In this document: positions 37,366 to 49,121 of the stretch, one piece after another
Numbering within the stretch: position 1 is the stretch's first letter
How the letters are laid out: the number at the start of each line of letters is the position of its first letter
Source of the DNA: Limonium bicolor
Taxonomy: Eukaryota; Streptophyta; Magnoliopsida; Caryophyllales; Plumbaginaceae
Assembly: GCA_023374045.1 (NCBI GenBank)
Contig: JAIOTZ010000275.1
Span: forward strand, 1-64,000
Direction: 5' to 3'
DNA: 64,000 bases
Program-made: the position numbers and the translations under genes
The notes under the pieces: model-generated
The model's input: only the letters and a program-made list of their open reading frames with translations
Told to the model about the DNA's origin: nothing
Databases searched by the model: none

Positions 37366-38717
37366 GCTCGAGGTCCTGGGATTACTATACTTACTCATCC
37401 ATACTTATCTAATGCCAAAGCCATACGTTCTTCCTCCTTACCAATCCCAAATCCGTCACTCAAGGTTCCTACATACTATACCGTCCCATGCCATACTAAT
37501 GCACGATAATTACTCCAATCCGCATTACCACCGACCATCCGGTTCCTCATTACCAATTTATACATACATACAATGCAAAGCTATTCCCAAGGCAATGCAA
37601 TAGACATATAATCCCGCAGGCACTCAGGTCATCTAGACACAGGACTCCTTTATGTCCTGTTGCCCTTGGAATACCACAACATGCTACACTACTATCTTCT
37701 CCGGTATAAGTTTCTAACAAATCCTTCATCTCCAGGCTAAGAAAATCCTTCCCAGCGGCTACTTAGGAATCCTTCTAAAACATACAACTCCAAATTCCAG
37801 TTCATATTCATTACATCTTTCCTATGTGTGATTCTTGTGACCACTTGAGGGGAGCTTCAAGAATTGTTCGACCCTGATGTGATCAGCACCAGTGTTGAAC
37901 TATCTTTCCACTCCAATTTGTGTTCGGTTTCCCTTGATCTGATCAGGATCAAGTTCGACTTCCCACGTCAAATTCAACCAAACAAATAATTTAATTGTTT
38001 TCATTTTCCATCTTTTTACTCTTTCTAGTCGTGATTACGAATTCATACATCTCCAAAGGATGGAATCAATCCATCAATCATTCTCAATCTACTTCCCAAA
38101 TACTTTCCTCGGAATTCGATGCCTAAGTGCTCATTTCATCAACCTTCTCCACTTTCTTCCATTATCCTCTATTATCTCTACTATTCAGGCTAGGGAATAC
38201 CGTACTTATGAAATTCAGCTGTCCTCAATTTACTTCCAATAGCGTACTTACGAATACACCACTCGTGGGTTACATTCCTCTACTACTCATAGTCCATCCG
38301 TACTACTTCTTTAAGAATACAATACTTGTGGAGCTCCGTCCACTACTCATTCTCAATTGTCTCAAGACAGTCACCTAGGGAACTCAATTTCCTCTAGGTT
38401 ATACATCGGTTTTATACCGACTCATGCATCATAACGCCATGTCTAACTTCAGATAGGCACACACTACAGGGATTATTGTTTCCCCAAGAGTTACTATACT
38501 CCTCTTTACTAATACTTTTACACTGGGGTTACAAGATGGGTATATTCATCCAATGGTATTCGCAACTCTTGTGCCTAATTACCACACTTACAATATGAAT
38601 GAATACGTATGTTTATCTGACATAAGTACTAATCATTAAATCAATTCTCATTTGTGCTATGCACATTATAGTTTCTGTGTTTTATTCATGAAACTTACAT
38701 TAAGCGGTTTTCGCTCT

Positions 38718-38750
38718 ACCCCCCTTAAAAGGGATTACGCCCACGTAATC
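38718..38750 (-). promoter_or_regulatory. Internal polypurine tract with hairpin
   Basis: The minus strand reads GATTACG-TGGG-CGTAATC followed by CCTTTTAAGGGGGGTAGAG, about 1.38 kb inside the internal region. Sequence, structure and relative position match 13228-13260. Confidence 0.7.
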
Positions 38751-41700
38751 TACCATATGTTACTGTTAAACATTGGTTTACTTGGTTTGGGCAATCAGAA
38801 GCGTTTAGCTTCACTACGATATACTATACAATATGCTCTGGTCAAGGGGCCTTAACCATACCAATGGTTTAGTCCTTGCACCGTTGATTCCTATATGAGT
38901 TTATTTAACTCATAATTAATTCAGTTCTAGCCTATTAGGCTTCAAGGCATTAATAGCCATTCTTTCATACTTACTAGGTGTATTACATTTCCTAGCTAGG
39001 GCCCACTAGCTTCTGCTGCGTGACCCTGATAACTTGGGTTACTCACCCTTCATGTTATCCTTAATGTGCTATACATCACCTTTTTATCCCTCTATCGTGG
39101 AAATAAGGTTTACTAACAGTGTGGTATCCTTTTACCGCTGTTTGAACTCAATGACCAGCTCTCTGGTAATCTATTACACGTACTATTCGTACTCCCACGA
39201 TTATTCACTAAGTTCCTCCGACTTGTTGTCGGGCGAGGTTAAGTCACTACCAAGTTGTAGTGCTTCCTCTGTTGTCACTAGCTTCTGAATTATACCAGTT
39301 CTTCTGGTTCAGTACAAGTGTTCTTTGCTTGTATGACCTTGCATTCTCAATGCGTCGGTCCAAGTGACTTCCTTACATCTCCTTTCACCTTTTTATTCCA
39401 ATGGAATTCACATCTTGTGATTGATAGTGTGTTTTACACTCTTCGTGCGATCTGTTGCTAAGAATGCTTGACTGGCTTATGCCATGTTTGTGGTGAAAAG
39501 AAAGATTTACTACCGTTTACATTCTCCATATCCGCAGCCATCCCATTAGATCATTAGCTGTACAAGTGCAATACCAAAACACTCAGTCATACAGAGTGCA
39601 GAGGCGTGAACGCTTGACAGTAAGTCACTTATGTGATAGGAAGGAATATTCTGATTGTCTTCCATACTTATTCTTCATGTCATTGTCTACTACTTCCTCA
39701 TTGCGGTCGCTTGTTGCGCACTGTATTCTTACTCTTTGTACCATTTCCTTATGGTGTAATACACTAGGAGGTTCCTAGTTCATATGTATGACGGTTGACG
39801 TAGCGTACCACAATACTATTATCTTCCTATTGTGGGGATGTTTTATTTCAATTTAGGTTTCATGTGTAGGTTAGCTTACCTCACATTACTTCCTCATTCA
39901 TGATATAGTTTGCCAAATAACTTGGTTGACCACAGATGAAGTGGTTTATCGGGTTACAAGTTCTCTTGAGCGCCGGTCATTCATGGTGTGCAATGTGCAC
40001 CCTCATTGATTGTTTTGACAATTACTGTCTCCATAGTGCTGAGCATTGATCATAGGCTCTAGCTATGCGGTTTTACTTTTGCATGTACATTACCGGGACA
40101 TCCCCCAAAACTTCAAGGGTTTTCTGGTCCCGTTCTCCAATTGGAGGGTATTCAATCACTAACAACTGAAGGTTCTTGTTGAGGGGTTGTCTCCACTCGT
40201 AGGTCTCGTGACGAGGTTTACTATGTTAGTCTTTGCTTATGTACCTCCGCCATTTATACAATGGTTCACCATGTGTTTGGGTGCATAAGGAGTATACTCA
40301 CTCCTTCGAGCTTCGATGCTCTTAAGCGATGTGCTCCTACAGTCCACAGCCTCTCGTAGGCGTAGTGGTTTGGAAATCTCATTCCTTATTCGTTGTTTCT
40401 CTTGGCAATATCTATATGCACAATTTTTGCTGTTATGGTAGACGGAAGCCTCTTTCTAAGGGTTCCCATCGTCACCACATGGGTGGTTTTTTTGTTAATG
40501 AGAGGTATCTTCCCTCAAGTTTCTCGTAGTGTCCAAGCGTGGACTAGGCCATTGTTGGCGTTATTACGATTCTTATGCCTCTGTGCTACCATTGCTACAG
40601 AAGGCATGTAGGGTAATTAAAAACTTGTCAACTGTATACTAGACTGATGCTCTAGTGACAGCAACACTAAGATGGTCATTACTCCAAGCCACTCAGGATG
40701 TTGGGTTAAAACTGATGGTCCAGTTGTTGATTTCTTGTCGTATGAGACAAGATCTCTTGCAAGTCCTATTAGTAATGGTGTGGGTTTTGCCACCGTTTGA
40801 GTTCACATAACGTAGTTGGTTGGTGGCTTTTAAGCCTTATTGCTGCAAGCTATGCTCTTTGCAAGCTGCTTATACATGTTTCCATTCTTTGTGTACCCAT
40901 AGGTTGGAGGTATTTACTGGGCTCCATGGTAAGTCGTGACATCACGCTTTCGTTCATAGGAGGCCCTTTAGGCAAGTTGATGCTAATCAGTGCCCCTTGT
41001 AATTTATGGTATTTCCGATTAAGTGAGATCCCTTCGGTATGCTAACCGAATATCCGTTCTGGTTGTCGTGCTCTCTCCATGACACTTGTTCGATTGTGTT
41101 AACTCAGACACCCTTCGAGGGTTGCTCCTGGGTGTTGTTAGGTTATGCCATTACATCTGGCTAGCGTTTATGATACGTCATCATTACACCACCTCGTGGT
41201 ATTATATTTAAGCTATTCCCTCTGGGTTATAACGTCTCCCGTCGTTGGGTAGACCGTCTATACTTGCTCCTAGTGCTTGAGACTAGGTTTAAATGTCCTC
41301 TTTGATGATGGATTATATTTGTGGTAATCTTGTAATTGCTCTTGGGAACTCTGTCCCGTTTGTTGAGCATACTGGTGTCCACGTTAGGCGGTTGCCTTAC
41401 TGTGTTTAGACTGGGTATACTTTCCAGCTGCCATGTATTTTCTTGATGTCCTGAGACATATCCAATGTCTATACTTACTAGTATGTGCTCTTTGCACTCC
41501 CTAGTTCTTATTCCTCATCTTCAGATGGATTCTCTGAGTTCCTTTATACTTGATCGTCTGAGGTGTCCAGCTGTTCTGATTTGAACTCACTCATGGTCCG
41601 TAGAACGGAGTTGACTACTTCCCGTGTGTCGCACACTACATGTATACATACGTGGGGTACCGTGTTGATACGTTACCACTTACCTAACTATGTGTCAGGC

Positions 41701-43111
41701 CCGCAAGCTCCTTCGGAGTGCGGTTGTCCCACATCCCGTAATTGGGTACACTCGTAGTGTTCGTCACACGCCTAGGTGAAGTATTCTATTGTTAACTCCT
41801 CTTGTATCAATCTATGATACTCACCGTAATTCTGTTGGTTTTGTTTTAAAAATCCAAGGTTTAAAAGAAAGGTTGTGGTTTTGAAAGCAAATTTGGGTTT
41901 TATAGAAATCAGAAATCTTCATGGCATCTCCATGCCGGTTGGTTTTAACCGAGTCTGGCTTCTTGCTGACTGGTATGTTCTAAATACGGTGGTCAGGCCG
42001 TTAGGCCCTTCCAAGTTTCCATGCTTACAGTTGTTAGGCTGTTTATTCTTGTAGTTGCTTCATTGCATTCACGGTACATTACTAAGTACCTGTGCTATGT
42101 AAGAGTTCCTCTACATGTTCCTGTTCTTATTGCACTTGTCGTGGCAACTGCGTGGTACTGGTGGTTTTTGGGTAACCCTATGACGGTCACGGTGTGGTTT
42201 CCACTCGTATTTGGGTAGTCTTGTTGACTCTTCCCTTGATCTTATTGATCTATGTTTTGGATACTTGATCTTTTAAGTAGTTCCTCTGTGATCTTGACAT
42301 GACTGTCATTGAGCGGGGTACTTCTCCAAATCTTGGAGATCCCCATTTATTCAATTTGTGTTTTTCCTTGTTGCTCGTCCCCACCGATTTACCGTGGCGA
42401 TTGGGCCTTAACTGGTTTAGGCACTACCCTTGTAGTCCTATCGGTTCATATCCCGTGGATATCCTTGTAGTTGTGTAAGCTATGTCGGCCAGGTATTGTA
42501 AGCTTTTTGGCGTTGTAGTTTGGAGTTAATCACTCCTGACTATGTCCTTAGTCAGTTGGTATACCATTGGTGGTATTATCTAGTTACTGCTGTCCCGCAG
42601 ACTTGTGTCTCGGGTTCCATTACCGCTCTTTTCCATTTTGTTGCACAGTTAGTGCTTCTTTTCCTGTTGCTGGTTGTTTAGCTAGGTTCTGCGACTGCTA
42701 AGCATGTCACCCCATGCTGTTGCAAGTTATAGCCTCCTTGTGGTTGGAGTGTTTATACTACCGCTATTAAGTGCGGTTATTGTTGTTCAACCGGGATCCA
42801 TTTCCGGGCCTTCCATTTCTTGGAATCTACCATACGTCGGTTCTTGTTTACTGTGTGATTGCTTCACAACTGCCAGATCGGGTTTTCCCCGAGTATGAGA
42901 AGACTTTTCTTCTCTCTGGCGTCCTTTCCCAAGTTATACAATGGGGTTTGCGGTGGGCGGGACTGGTGTTGTAGGTATCCGGTACTCACCGGGAGTCCCT
43001 ATCTAGCGTCTCTCTAATGCTACCACTCAGCCCATAGCCCTAAGCTTCTAATTCCTAACTCGGTATTTCCTGAGCTCGGTATTTCCAGTCATCAGAGTGA
43101 AGGGTGTTACA

Positions 43112-43810
43112 GCTACCCATCCAGAAGATAAGCTCTAGAGCTATTTGGTGTGATGAAAAACTAACCATTTGCACACAAAAGGTGCTTGAAATCTTCCTAG
43201 TTGGAATCTGATCATGGACCTTGATACTATACTGATGTTTCTTCACTTGTTGATTATACTGATATTTCTTCACTTGCTGACTCGAGCAGACCTCCACCAT
43301 CTGATAAACGCCATCCGGAGGAAGGGAATGAGAGACCATTATCTGGATAGACTTAATCTTTCTCATCAAAAGAAGCTGGTGTAAATACCAGACTTGAGAC
43401 AAACTGCTTAGAGAAAAAGTCTCACCATCATGACAGTACATGGAAATAGAGAGATTACCCAACTCCACCATAGTACGGATGATACACGCTGGTCCATCAA
43501 TCTCCACCTGATTATACATCCTACTTTGGCCATGAAGAGAGCAAGAAGGCTTCACAGAAAAGAGATTCCACTGCCAAATAAGCCATCCAAAAGAAGCCAT
43601 GGACAACAAATTAGACTGCCCAACAGACTCCAGAGAACCCCAACTCACTAGATTTGTCCAACCTGGTTTATCCTTCACTCCTTTATACCACCAGCTAACG
43701 ACCCAGTACCTCTCAGTGCTACAATTCAGGCAGGAATTATCGGAAATTAATTCATAAAGACCCATAAGAGAATCAATATTATTGATGGCGAATACCTGAC
43801 TACCAGCCAT
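43112..43810 (-). pseudogene. Orphan ORF of the retroposon (unrecognised)
   Basis: The ORF starts at the ATG 43810, just after a purine-rich leader, and is open for 233 codons up to the LTR insertion. Beyond the insertion the frame runs a few more codons and stops near 28710, giving about 240 residues. I recognise no family. Visible traits are many W, S and C residues, a central polar part with a repeated Q-V-K-K-Y/H-Q-Y motif around residues 175-190, and a hydrophobic C-terminus with A-L-E-L-I-F-W-M-G. No signal peptide, zinc knuckle or catalytic motif is evident. The stream beyond 43111 in the same frame belongs to the LTR element. Confidence 0.5.
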
Positions 43811-44524
43811 CTTTCCTCCCTCTTAATTCACAACAACACACCAATCGACGGAGAAAGGCAGCCAACTGTCGAGCGGAACCCACACAAGCGTCTCCCAATC
43901 AACCGAGAAAGGCATCCAACTGTCGAACCAGAGACGATCAAACAAGGTTTGCTAGCCACATCCCCAGAACACACCCCTAAAGAAGACAACCCACCGACCA
44001 GAGCCACACTGGAGGAAAGACCACCACACCCCCAGCGACTTGACACAATGACCAAATCAGCGCAAAGGACACACGGACTCACCCAACCTAGGTCAAAGCC
44101 GAGAACAAGGAAACCCCAAAGGAGCAGCCGAGAACCGGAACAGAAAAGAAATCAACGAAGGAGAACACTCCCACCTCCGACGACCTAGCCTACACCCACC
44201 AGCGGCAAATCCCTGCTTCCCAAACCTGGAGGATGCCGGCAATCAAGACCACCAACTCCTGCCCTAGCAGGTCGACGAGACTGACGAAGGATAGGAGACC
44301 CACGGCTCATGAGAAGTAGCCTGGAGAAACAAGAAAAACACTGCCCACGAGAAGGACCCTGGAGATCAAGGAAACTACTACCGGACTGGAAGGATAGAAA
44401 TGCCGTAAGCCAAACTCACTGATTCACCAGATGAGAAGAAGAGAGCGACTCTGTCGTCTCTGAAATCGCCTCCAAGGAGAGCGATAGTACGAACCGGTTT
44501 TGATCTTTTTAATCAATTAAGTTT

Positions 44525-44839
44525 GATTCTGGCGCAAAACGGGAATTGACTGAGCTAGAATTTAAAAACCCGTGAGACATTTTTTATTCAATAGAAATAT
44601 GATAAACAAAATACTAAAATTATAAAAAAAAATATTTAATATTTAAATTACAATTACTCTATATAAATTTTATCATTTAAAACAATATTTAATATTTAAA
44701 TTACAATTACAATTACAATTACTCTAATAATTATTTCAGTAGGTTATAGGTTGCACTCTTTTTCATCGTTAGGCTTTTCTTAAAGAATTTTTACCTACGG
44801 AGGTTTTAATGAGGCAAGAAGTATCCAAAGGGATGGAAC
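44525..44839. other. AT-rich flank with a short local repeat
   Basis: No gene. CTAATAATTATTTCAGTAGG-TTATAGGTTGCACT near 44715-44750 repeats, with few changes, the left flank of the retroposon at 28078-28113. Confidence 0.5.
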
Positions 44840-45691
44840 TAGGAGTGGCAATTCGGGTTAATGGGTCGGGTTGAAGCTCACCCATACCCGACCCGATTAA
44901 AATTGTATTAACCCATACCGGACCCAATAATAATCGGGTTACAAATTATCAACCCATACCCGACCCATATAAAATGATTAAACCCATACCCACCCGTTTA
45001 ACCCAACAACATAATTAGGCTATGCAAAATTTAAAAGACCTGGAATTAAATTTTTTATATGATTGCTCAAATGGAGTTACAAATGAATGAAATCATACAT
45101 TCAATATGGTAGATATTCTAGAGTTTTCATTATCCTCCGTCTTTTTTCTTTTTCCACATACATGTCGTGCTCAATAGCACTTAACAGAAGAAGGTGATGT
45201 GTACGCGCCTGGGCCAAATATAATTGTATTTTCTTCTTCATAATATAGAATCAAAACATAGACAAAATCTTCAGAGTACAAAAGAGATAGGACCACAGTG
45301 GGAGCTGTGGGGGAGAGAGCAGCACACTGTCTTTTGACAATCCACATAAAGAATACTCTCGTTTTTGCTTTATAAAGAAATATAACAAAGTAGTATTCAA
45401 ATAAACAACCTCTCATCAAAAAGATACTACATAATAGTAGGTTAGCACTTACTTATTAATATATTTATATTTTTATCTATTTATCAATTTATTATTATTT
45501 TTAATAAACTAAAGTAAACGGGTTGGGTTGACTACGGGTTAGGACTTTGAACCCATACCCAACCTAAAAATTTAATAGGTAACCCATACCCGACCCAATA
45601 ATTAAATGGGTCAATAATCGTGACCCAAACCCGCTATTTTCGGGTTAGGTATGGGTCGGGTTATCGGGTTGGGTAAAAATTACCACCCATA
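44840..45691. mobile_element. Non-autonomous hAT element, 852 bp
   Basis: Exact 8-bp target duplication GATGGAAC at 44832-44839 and 45692-45699. The ends TAGGAGTGGCAATT and AATTACCACCCATA are inverted with a few mismatches. Subterminal regions are full of ACCCATACCCGACCC and its reverse, the repeated subterminal motifs expected of hAT elements. No transposase; the open frame 45171-45419 has no domain. Confidence 0.9.
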
Positions 45692-45699
45692 GATGGAAC

Positions 45700-47132
45700 A
45701 ATGCTAGTCTTAAGTTTGTAATCCTAGCGCATTACTGTGAGGTGTAAGCTTTGGTAACTGTCAGCTTTTATGCAATGCAATACAAGACCACTTATCTAAA
45801 AAAAATGAGAATCAATATAAGTTTTGAACATACACTATTTTAAATGTCAAAATATCATATTTCGATCACATACTTAGTTATATAACATTTATTATTTATT
45901 TTTCTCATAGACATGTATATACTTATGTTTTCCAAAAAACCTGCGGGGCACGTGCCCCGAAGGTTACATATGAAGGCCAATGATAATGTCAATCCCGGAG
46001 TGCCAAGTGGTTGTGGAATAGCCAAGCCAACAAATGAACTCTCACAATAATGTTATCAGTATTTGACAATTTGGGATTAATGTAGATGGGAGAAAGGCCA
46101 TTCTTAACCGGTACGTACAGACGCTCCCCAAAATTTGGAATGACCTGATCAAGCCCAAAACTCTATTACTAGCTACTAATGACTCAGTGATATGCACAAA
46201 TCGCTGTGTTATAAGTTACAGAACTTGTGTATTGTATTTCCATATAAGAGTAAGGTAATATCTTGCAGAATTACAACGCATTCTAGCTAGCATCATATTC
46301 CTCTCCATGTTCTCTAAATAATTACTTCAAAAAATGACATATCAACTACTATATTCCTTCATTAATTGTTCAACTGTTATCGTTACTTCATTCATTGAAT
46401 TAGCGGGTTCTTAGTTGCGGTTATTTTAAGTAAGTAGACTCTTTAAAAAAATAGTCTTATTTTTCTTACAATGTGTTAAAAGGGACTTGATGATATGTAT
46501 GAATAATCTGCATCGATCCTTAGAAAAATGGGAATACGCCATGTGCTTAATTTCTGTTGTGAATAATATCTGACTTTTGTTGGCAATATATTATTTCATT
46601 CCTTAAAACTCTAGTGCCCACCAATCAATCAATCAGGTATATGCAACATTAATCAAATGAAACTATAGTATAAAAAGAGATATATTCCTCACTCAAATCA
46701 ATTTTATAGTGTGTGTATATAATATAAGCACAGATACAGATCTATAAGCATCAATTAATTGAATGTTTTGGCGCATAGATTATATAGGTGCCGAGATTAT
46801 CGTTCTCAAAAATCGATCGGTCGTCGACACCTTCAACCTACGCGTGAGGGGCGGAGGAGAGGAGCCTCCTAGAAACAACACAACATTAACAGTGAAGAGT
46901 AGGCAATTGCATCGCTCCCAAAGATTGGTTCCTTTAAAAAAAAGTGGCCAAAGCATAAAGCAAAAAAGGGACGAAAAGGACCATCCAAGAATGGACATAC
47001 ATATCGTCACCTTAAACTCGTTTGACCATCTTAGTTTGTCCAGATAGATACGTGGCGGTGGCTGACTCAACGACTGGATTTCAGCAGCATTCTCCATGCC
47101 CAACGCAGCAGGAGTATCCGTTGCACTAATTT
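45700..47132. other. Intergenic DNA, no supported gene
   Basis: AT-rich up to ~46760. The GC-richer stretch 46763-47103 is open on both strands (94 and 107 codons) but shows no recognisable domain on either. Confidence 0.45.
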
Positions 47133-47372
47133 AGTGACCTTGGAAGAAGAATCTAATGTGATTGATATCGACAGACACTCGAATCACGTAGGCGGCCGGG
47201 AGAAACTGCCTCTGCCTGTTCAAGATGTCGCCCGGTCGGGAGTAAAGAGAAATCTGCCTGTTCTGTCTTGATGTTCAGAACTGAAAAGTGTACCCGCTGG
47301 AGAAGTTCATGACCGCCTACGCCAACTCGGTGTCTGTTGACATCAATCACCTTAGATTCTTCGTCGGTCACT
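47133..47372. repeat. Imperfect inverted repeat, ~75-bp arms
   Basis: The left arm starts AGTGACC (47133) and contains GAAGAATCTAATGTGATTGA, then ACAGACAC and GTAGGCGG. The right arm ends GGTCACT (47372) and contains the same blocks inverted (TGTCTGTTGACATCAATCAC, TTAGATTCTTC). Identity is roughly three quarters, around a central ~90-bp spacer. Confidence 0.7.
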
Positions 47373-47639
47373 GACGAGCGCGGCGAAGACAGTTTTAGAA
47401 GATATAACGTATACCATGAAAAGAATAAAGAATATGGCTGTTTGCCCTGTACAATATTTATATTTGTGTTTAATAAACTGTTTCCTATAAATAAGGAAAC
47501 TACCCAAAATAAATATAATAACAACTATAACAACTATGAGGATCTTAACTATATAATCTATCACTTTTGCTAATCTAAAAACACAAATTACTTTTTCTTC
47601 GCCATCTGCTATAAATGTTAAAGAATCGTAAATCACACC

Positions 47640-48440
47640 ACAAGTCTAGTCACAATGGAAATAGCTAAGTCATGTTCCTAAAGGTCTCTTATGGGACTGC
47701 ACAGAGTTTATAAGAATCAATTTATCAACCTCAAGTATAACACCCTACACCTATGGAAACAATTTAGATATAAAATTCCTTCATTTCAATGAAATCTTTA
47801 AATTTATACTTAAGCTTTTTTACGTTAATTTTCAGATAACTTTTTTTATAAAAATCACACAAAATTAAATTTTATTGTTAAATATGTGAGTTTTTTATTA
47901 CTACTTTTCATTTAAATTTATCTAAAATATATACTTTTATCAATATAAATTTTATTTGTATAAAAATATATCTTAATACTAACTGTTTTAAATACAAAAT
48001 TAATAGAATATAATAATACATTTGTGAAAGTTAGTATTTTGGTCTATAAAATTTTGTTAATTCGTTAAAATTATCTATTCTTGTTACATGATTTTTATTT
48101 CAAAACATCATACATACATACATTAATTTTTTAAAGCATAATGAACATATATAGTACATTGTAATAAAAACTCATAAATAACACCAATATTTGTCATTAA
48201 CTATAGGAGGCGTCATTGTTAATTGGTAGTAATATTTTGTCTTCGTCTTTGAAATAAAGGCTTCACCAACACCGGTGGAAAAAAAGATAATTAATTTACA
48301 GTCCATTAATTGTGGTTAAAATAACCATCATACTTTAATCGGAGGGTTGGAGCTTTTTAATAACGTAATTTATTAATGTGTTGAAGTTAGATATTAACGG
48401 AATTTAAATTACAGTTTGGTTTATAATCATATCTAAAATG
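47640..48440. other. AT-rich intergenic DNA, nothing recognised
   Basis: No ORF, RNA or repeat structure that I can support. Confidence 0.5.
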
Positions 48441-48445
48441 TGGCG

Positions 48446-48650
48446 CGGGACTTTAGATTATGGTTAAGGTGTAAAGTGTAATCTAAAGTCCGTACACCTG
48501 CGCGCGCCCACACTTTGACAATGTTGTTTTACCCATTCATATACCCACGCGCCCCCACACTTCGACGACGTCGTTTTACCCGCCGCGGGACTTTAAATTA
48601 CTAAAGTTCTTATACCTCCGCGCGTGCCCACACTTTGAACAATATTTTAC
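48446..48650. repeat. GC-rich local repeat with inverted core
   Basis: Two copies of a block GCGGGACTTTARATTA...ACACTTTGA-CAAT, plus a middle partial copy GCGCCCCCACACTTCGACGACGTCGTTTTACCC. The first copy includes the inverted pair CGGGACTTTAGATTA / TAATCTAAAGTCCG. Confidence 0.65.
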
Positions 48651-49029
48651 TTGTTTTGTGCTACTATATATTGTAAAAATGAGCCTTAATATATTTGAAC
48701 ATTTTACATTAATGTAAGTGTTTGTGATTAAGATATAAGAGCCAAATTGAATATTTTTCATATGTATTAAATATAAGATATATCATCACACTTATGAATA
48801 AAATGTTGATTTATACATTTCAGAAAATAAATGTTTTCTAATTGATATTTTGAAAGATTCACAACAATAAATTAACAATTGTTAATACGTAGAATTTAAA
48901 TAGTGTCTGTTTTAGTGTAAGTTTCACGGTTATATTTTAAAAAACAACACAATATATATATATACACTTGCATTTTTTTAATTATGTGATGTTATAGTGT
49001 ATACATATAAATGCCCATATTAACAAGGG

Positions 49030-49110
49030 TAAGGCTCATGGTTTAGTGGTTGAGACTCATGAGTCAATTCTCAACCCCCCCCCCCCCCCCTAGTTCGAAA
49101 CTCAACATAG
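49030..49110 (+). mobile_element. SINE-like tRNA promoter fragment
   Basis: A-box-like TGGTTTAGTGGTTGAGA at 49039-49055 and B-box-like AGTTCGAAACTC at 49092-49103, separated by ~40 bp that includes a C16 run (49075-49090). No tRNA fold. Both edges are unclear. Confidence 0.5.
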
Positions 49111-49121
49111 GCCACATTAGT

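Larger units (their letters stand above)
28739..43111. mobile_element. LARD-like LTR element with head-to-head LTR arms
   Basis: 14.4 kb inserted in the retroposon, with an imperfect 5-bp duplication (GGTAC 28734-28738, GCTAC 43112-43116). The left boundary is TGAAATACCCC and the right boundary GGGTGTTACA. Inside are a plus-oriented LTR arm (28739-33047), then an inverted LTR arm (33048-37330), then a 5.8-kb non-coding internal region whose PPT abuts the inverted arm at 37331. No LTR lies at the right end: the PBS region stops at CATCAGAG (about 43097), followed by TGAAGGGTGTTACA. No retroviral domain is encoded. The internal region shares blocks with the first LARD-like element. Confidence 0.85.
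37331..43111 (-). other. Non-coding internal domain of the second LARD-like element
   Basis: No gene supported. Open frames are short, T-rich and without domains. Blocks homologous to the first element's internal domain are at 37860-37975, 38400-38440, 38714-38752 and 41600-41770. The right end is truncated at the position where the PBS hairpin stands in the first element. Confidence 0.8.
28131..44510 (-). mobile_element. ~2-kb non-LTR retroposon with an orphan ORF, split by an LTR element
   Basis: A 14-bp target duplication AATCAATTAAGTTT lies at 28117-28130 and 44511-44524, and a T run at 28131-28138 marks the poly(A) 3' end of a minus-strand element. Without the insertion 28739-43111 it is about 2.0 kb: a ~700-bp 5' leader with short tandem repeats (AGAAAGGCAGCCAACTGTCGA-like units near 43850 and 43905), one ORF of about 240 codons, then a 3' part of ~600 bp. 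It has no reverse transcriptase or endonuclease, so it would have to be mobilised by a LINE in trans, or it is a retrocopy of an unknown transcript. Confidence 0.75.

Noticed and set aside
38652..42974. Many 60-85-codon ORFs in the internal domain of the second LARD-like element
   Set aside because: T-rich hydrophobic translations without domains or conservation with the first element at protein level.
46763..47103. Overlapping 94- and 107-codon ORFs on opposite strands
   Set aside because: No recognisable motif, no splice or promoter context, and open on both strands at once.
47290..47372. Short peptide resembling the ubiquitin-fold core of SUMO (L-E-K-F-M-T-A-Y, S-V-D-I-N)
   Set aside because: The similarity is ~20 residues, needs a frameshift, lacks the G-G terminus and could be chance.
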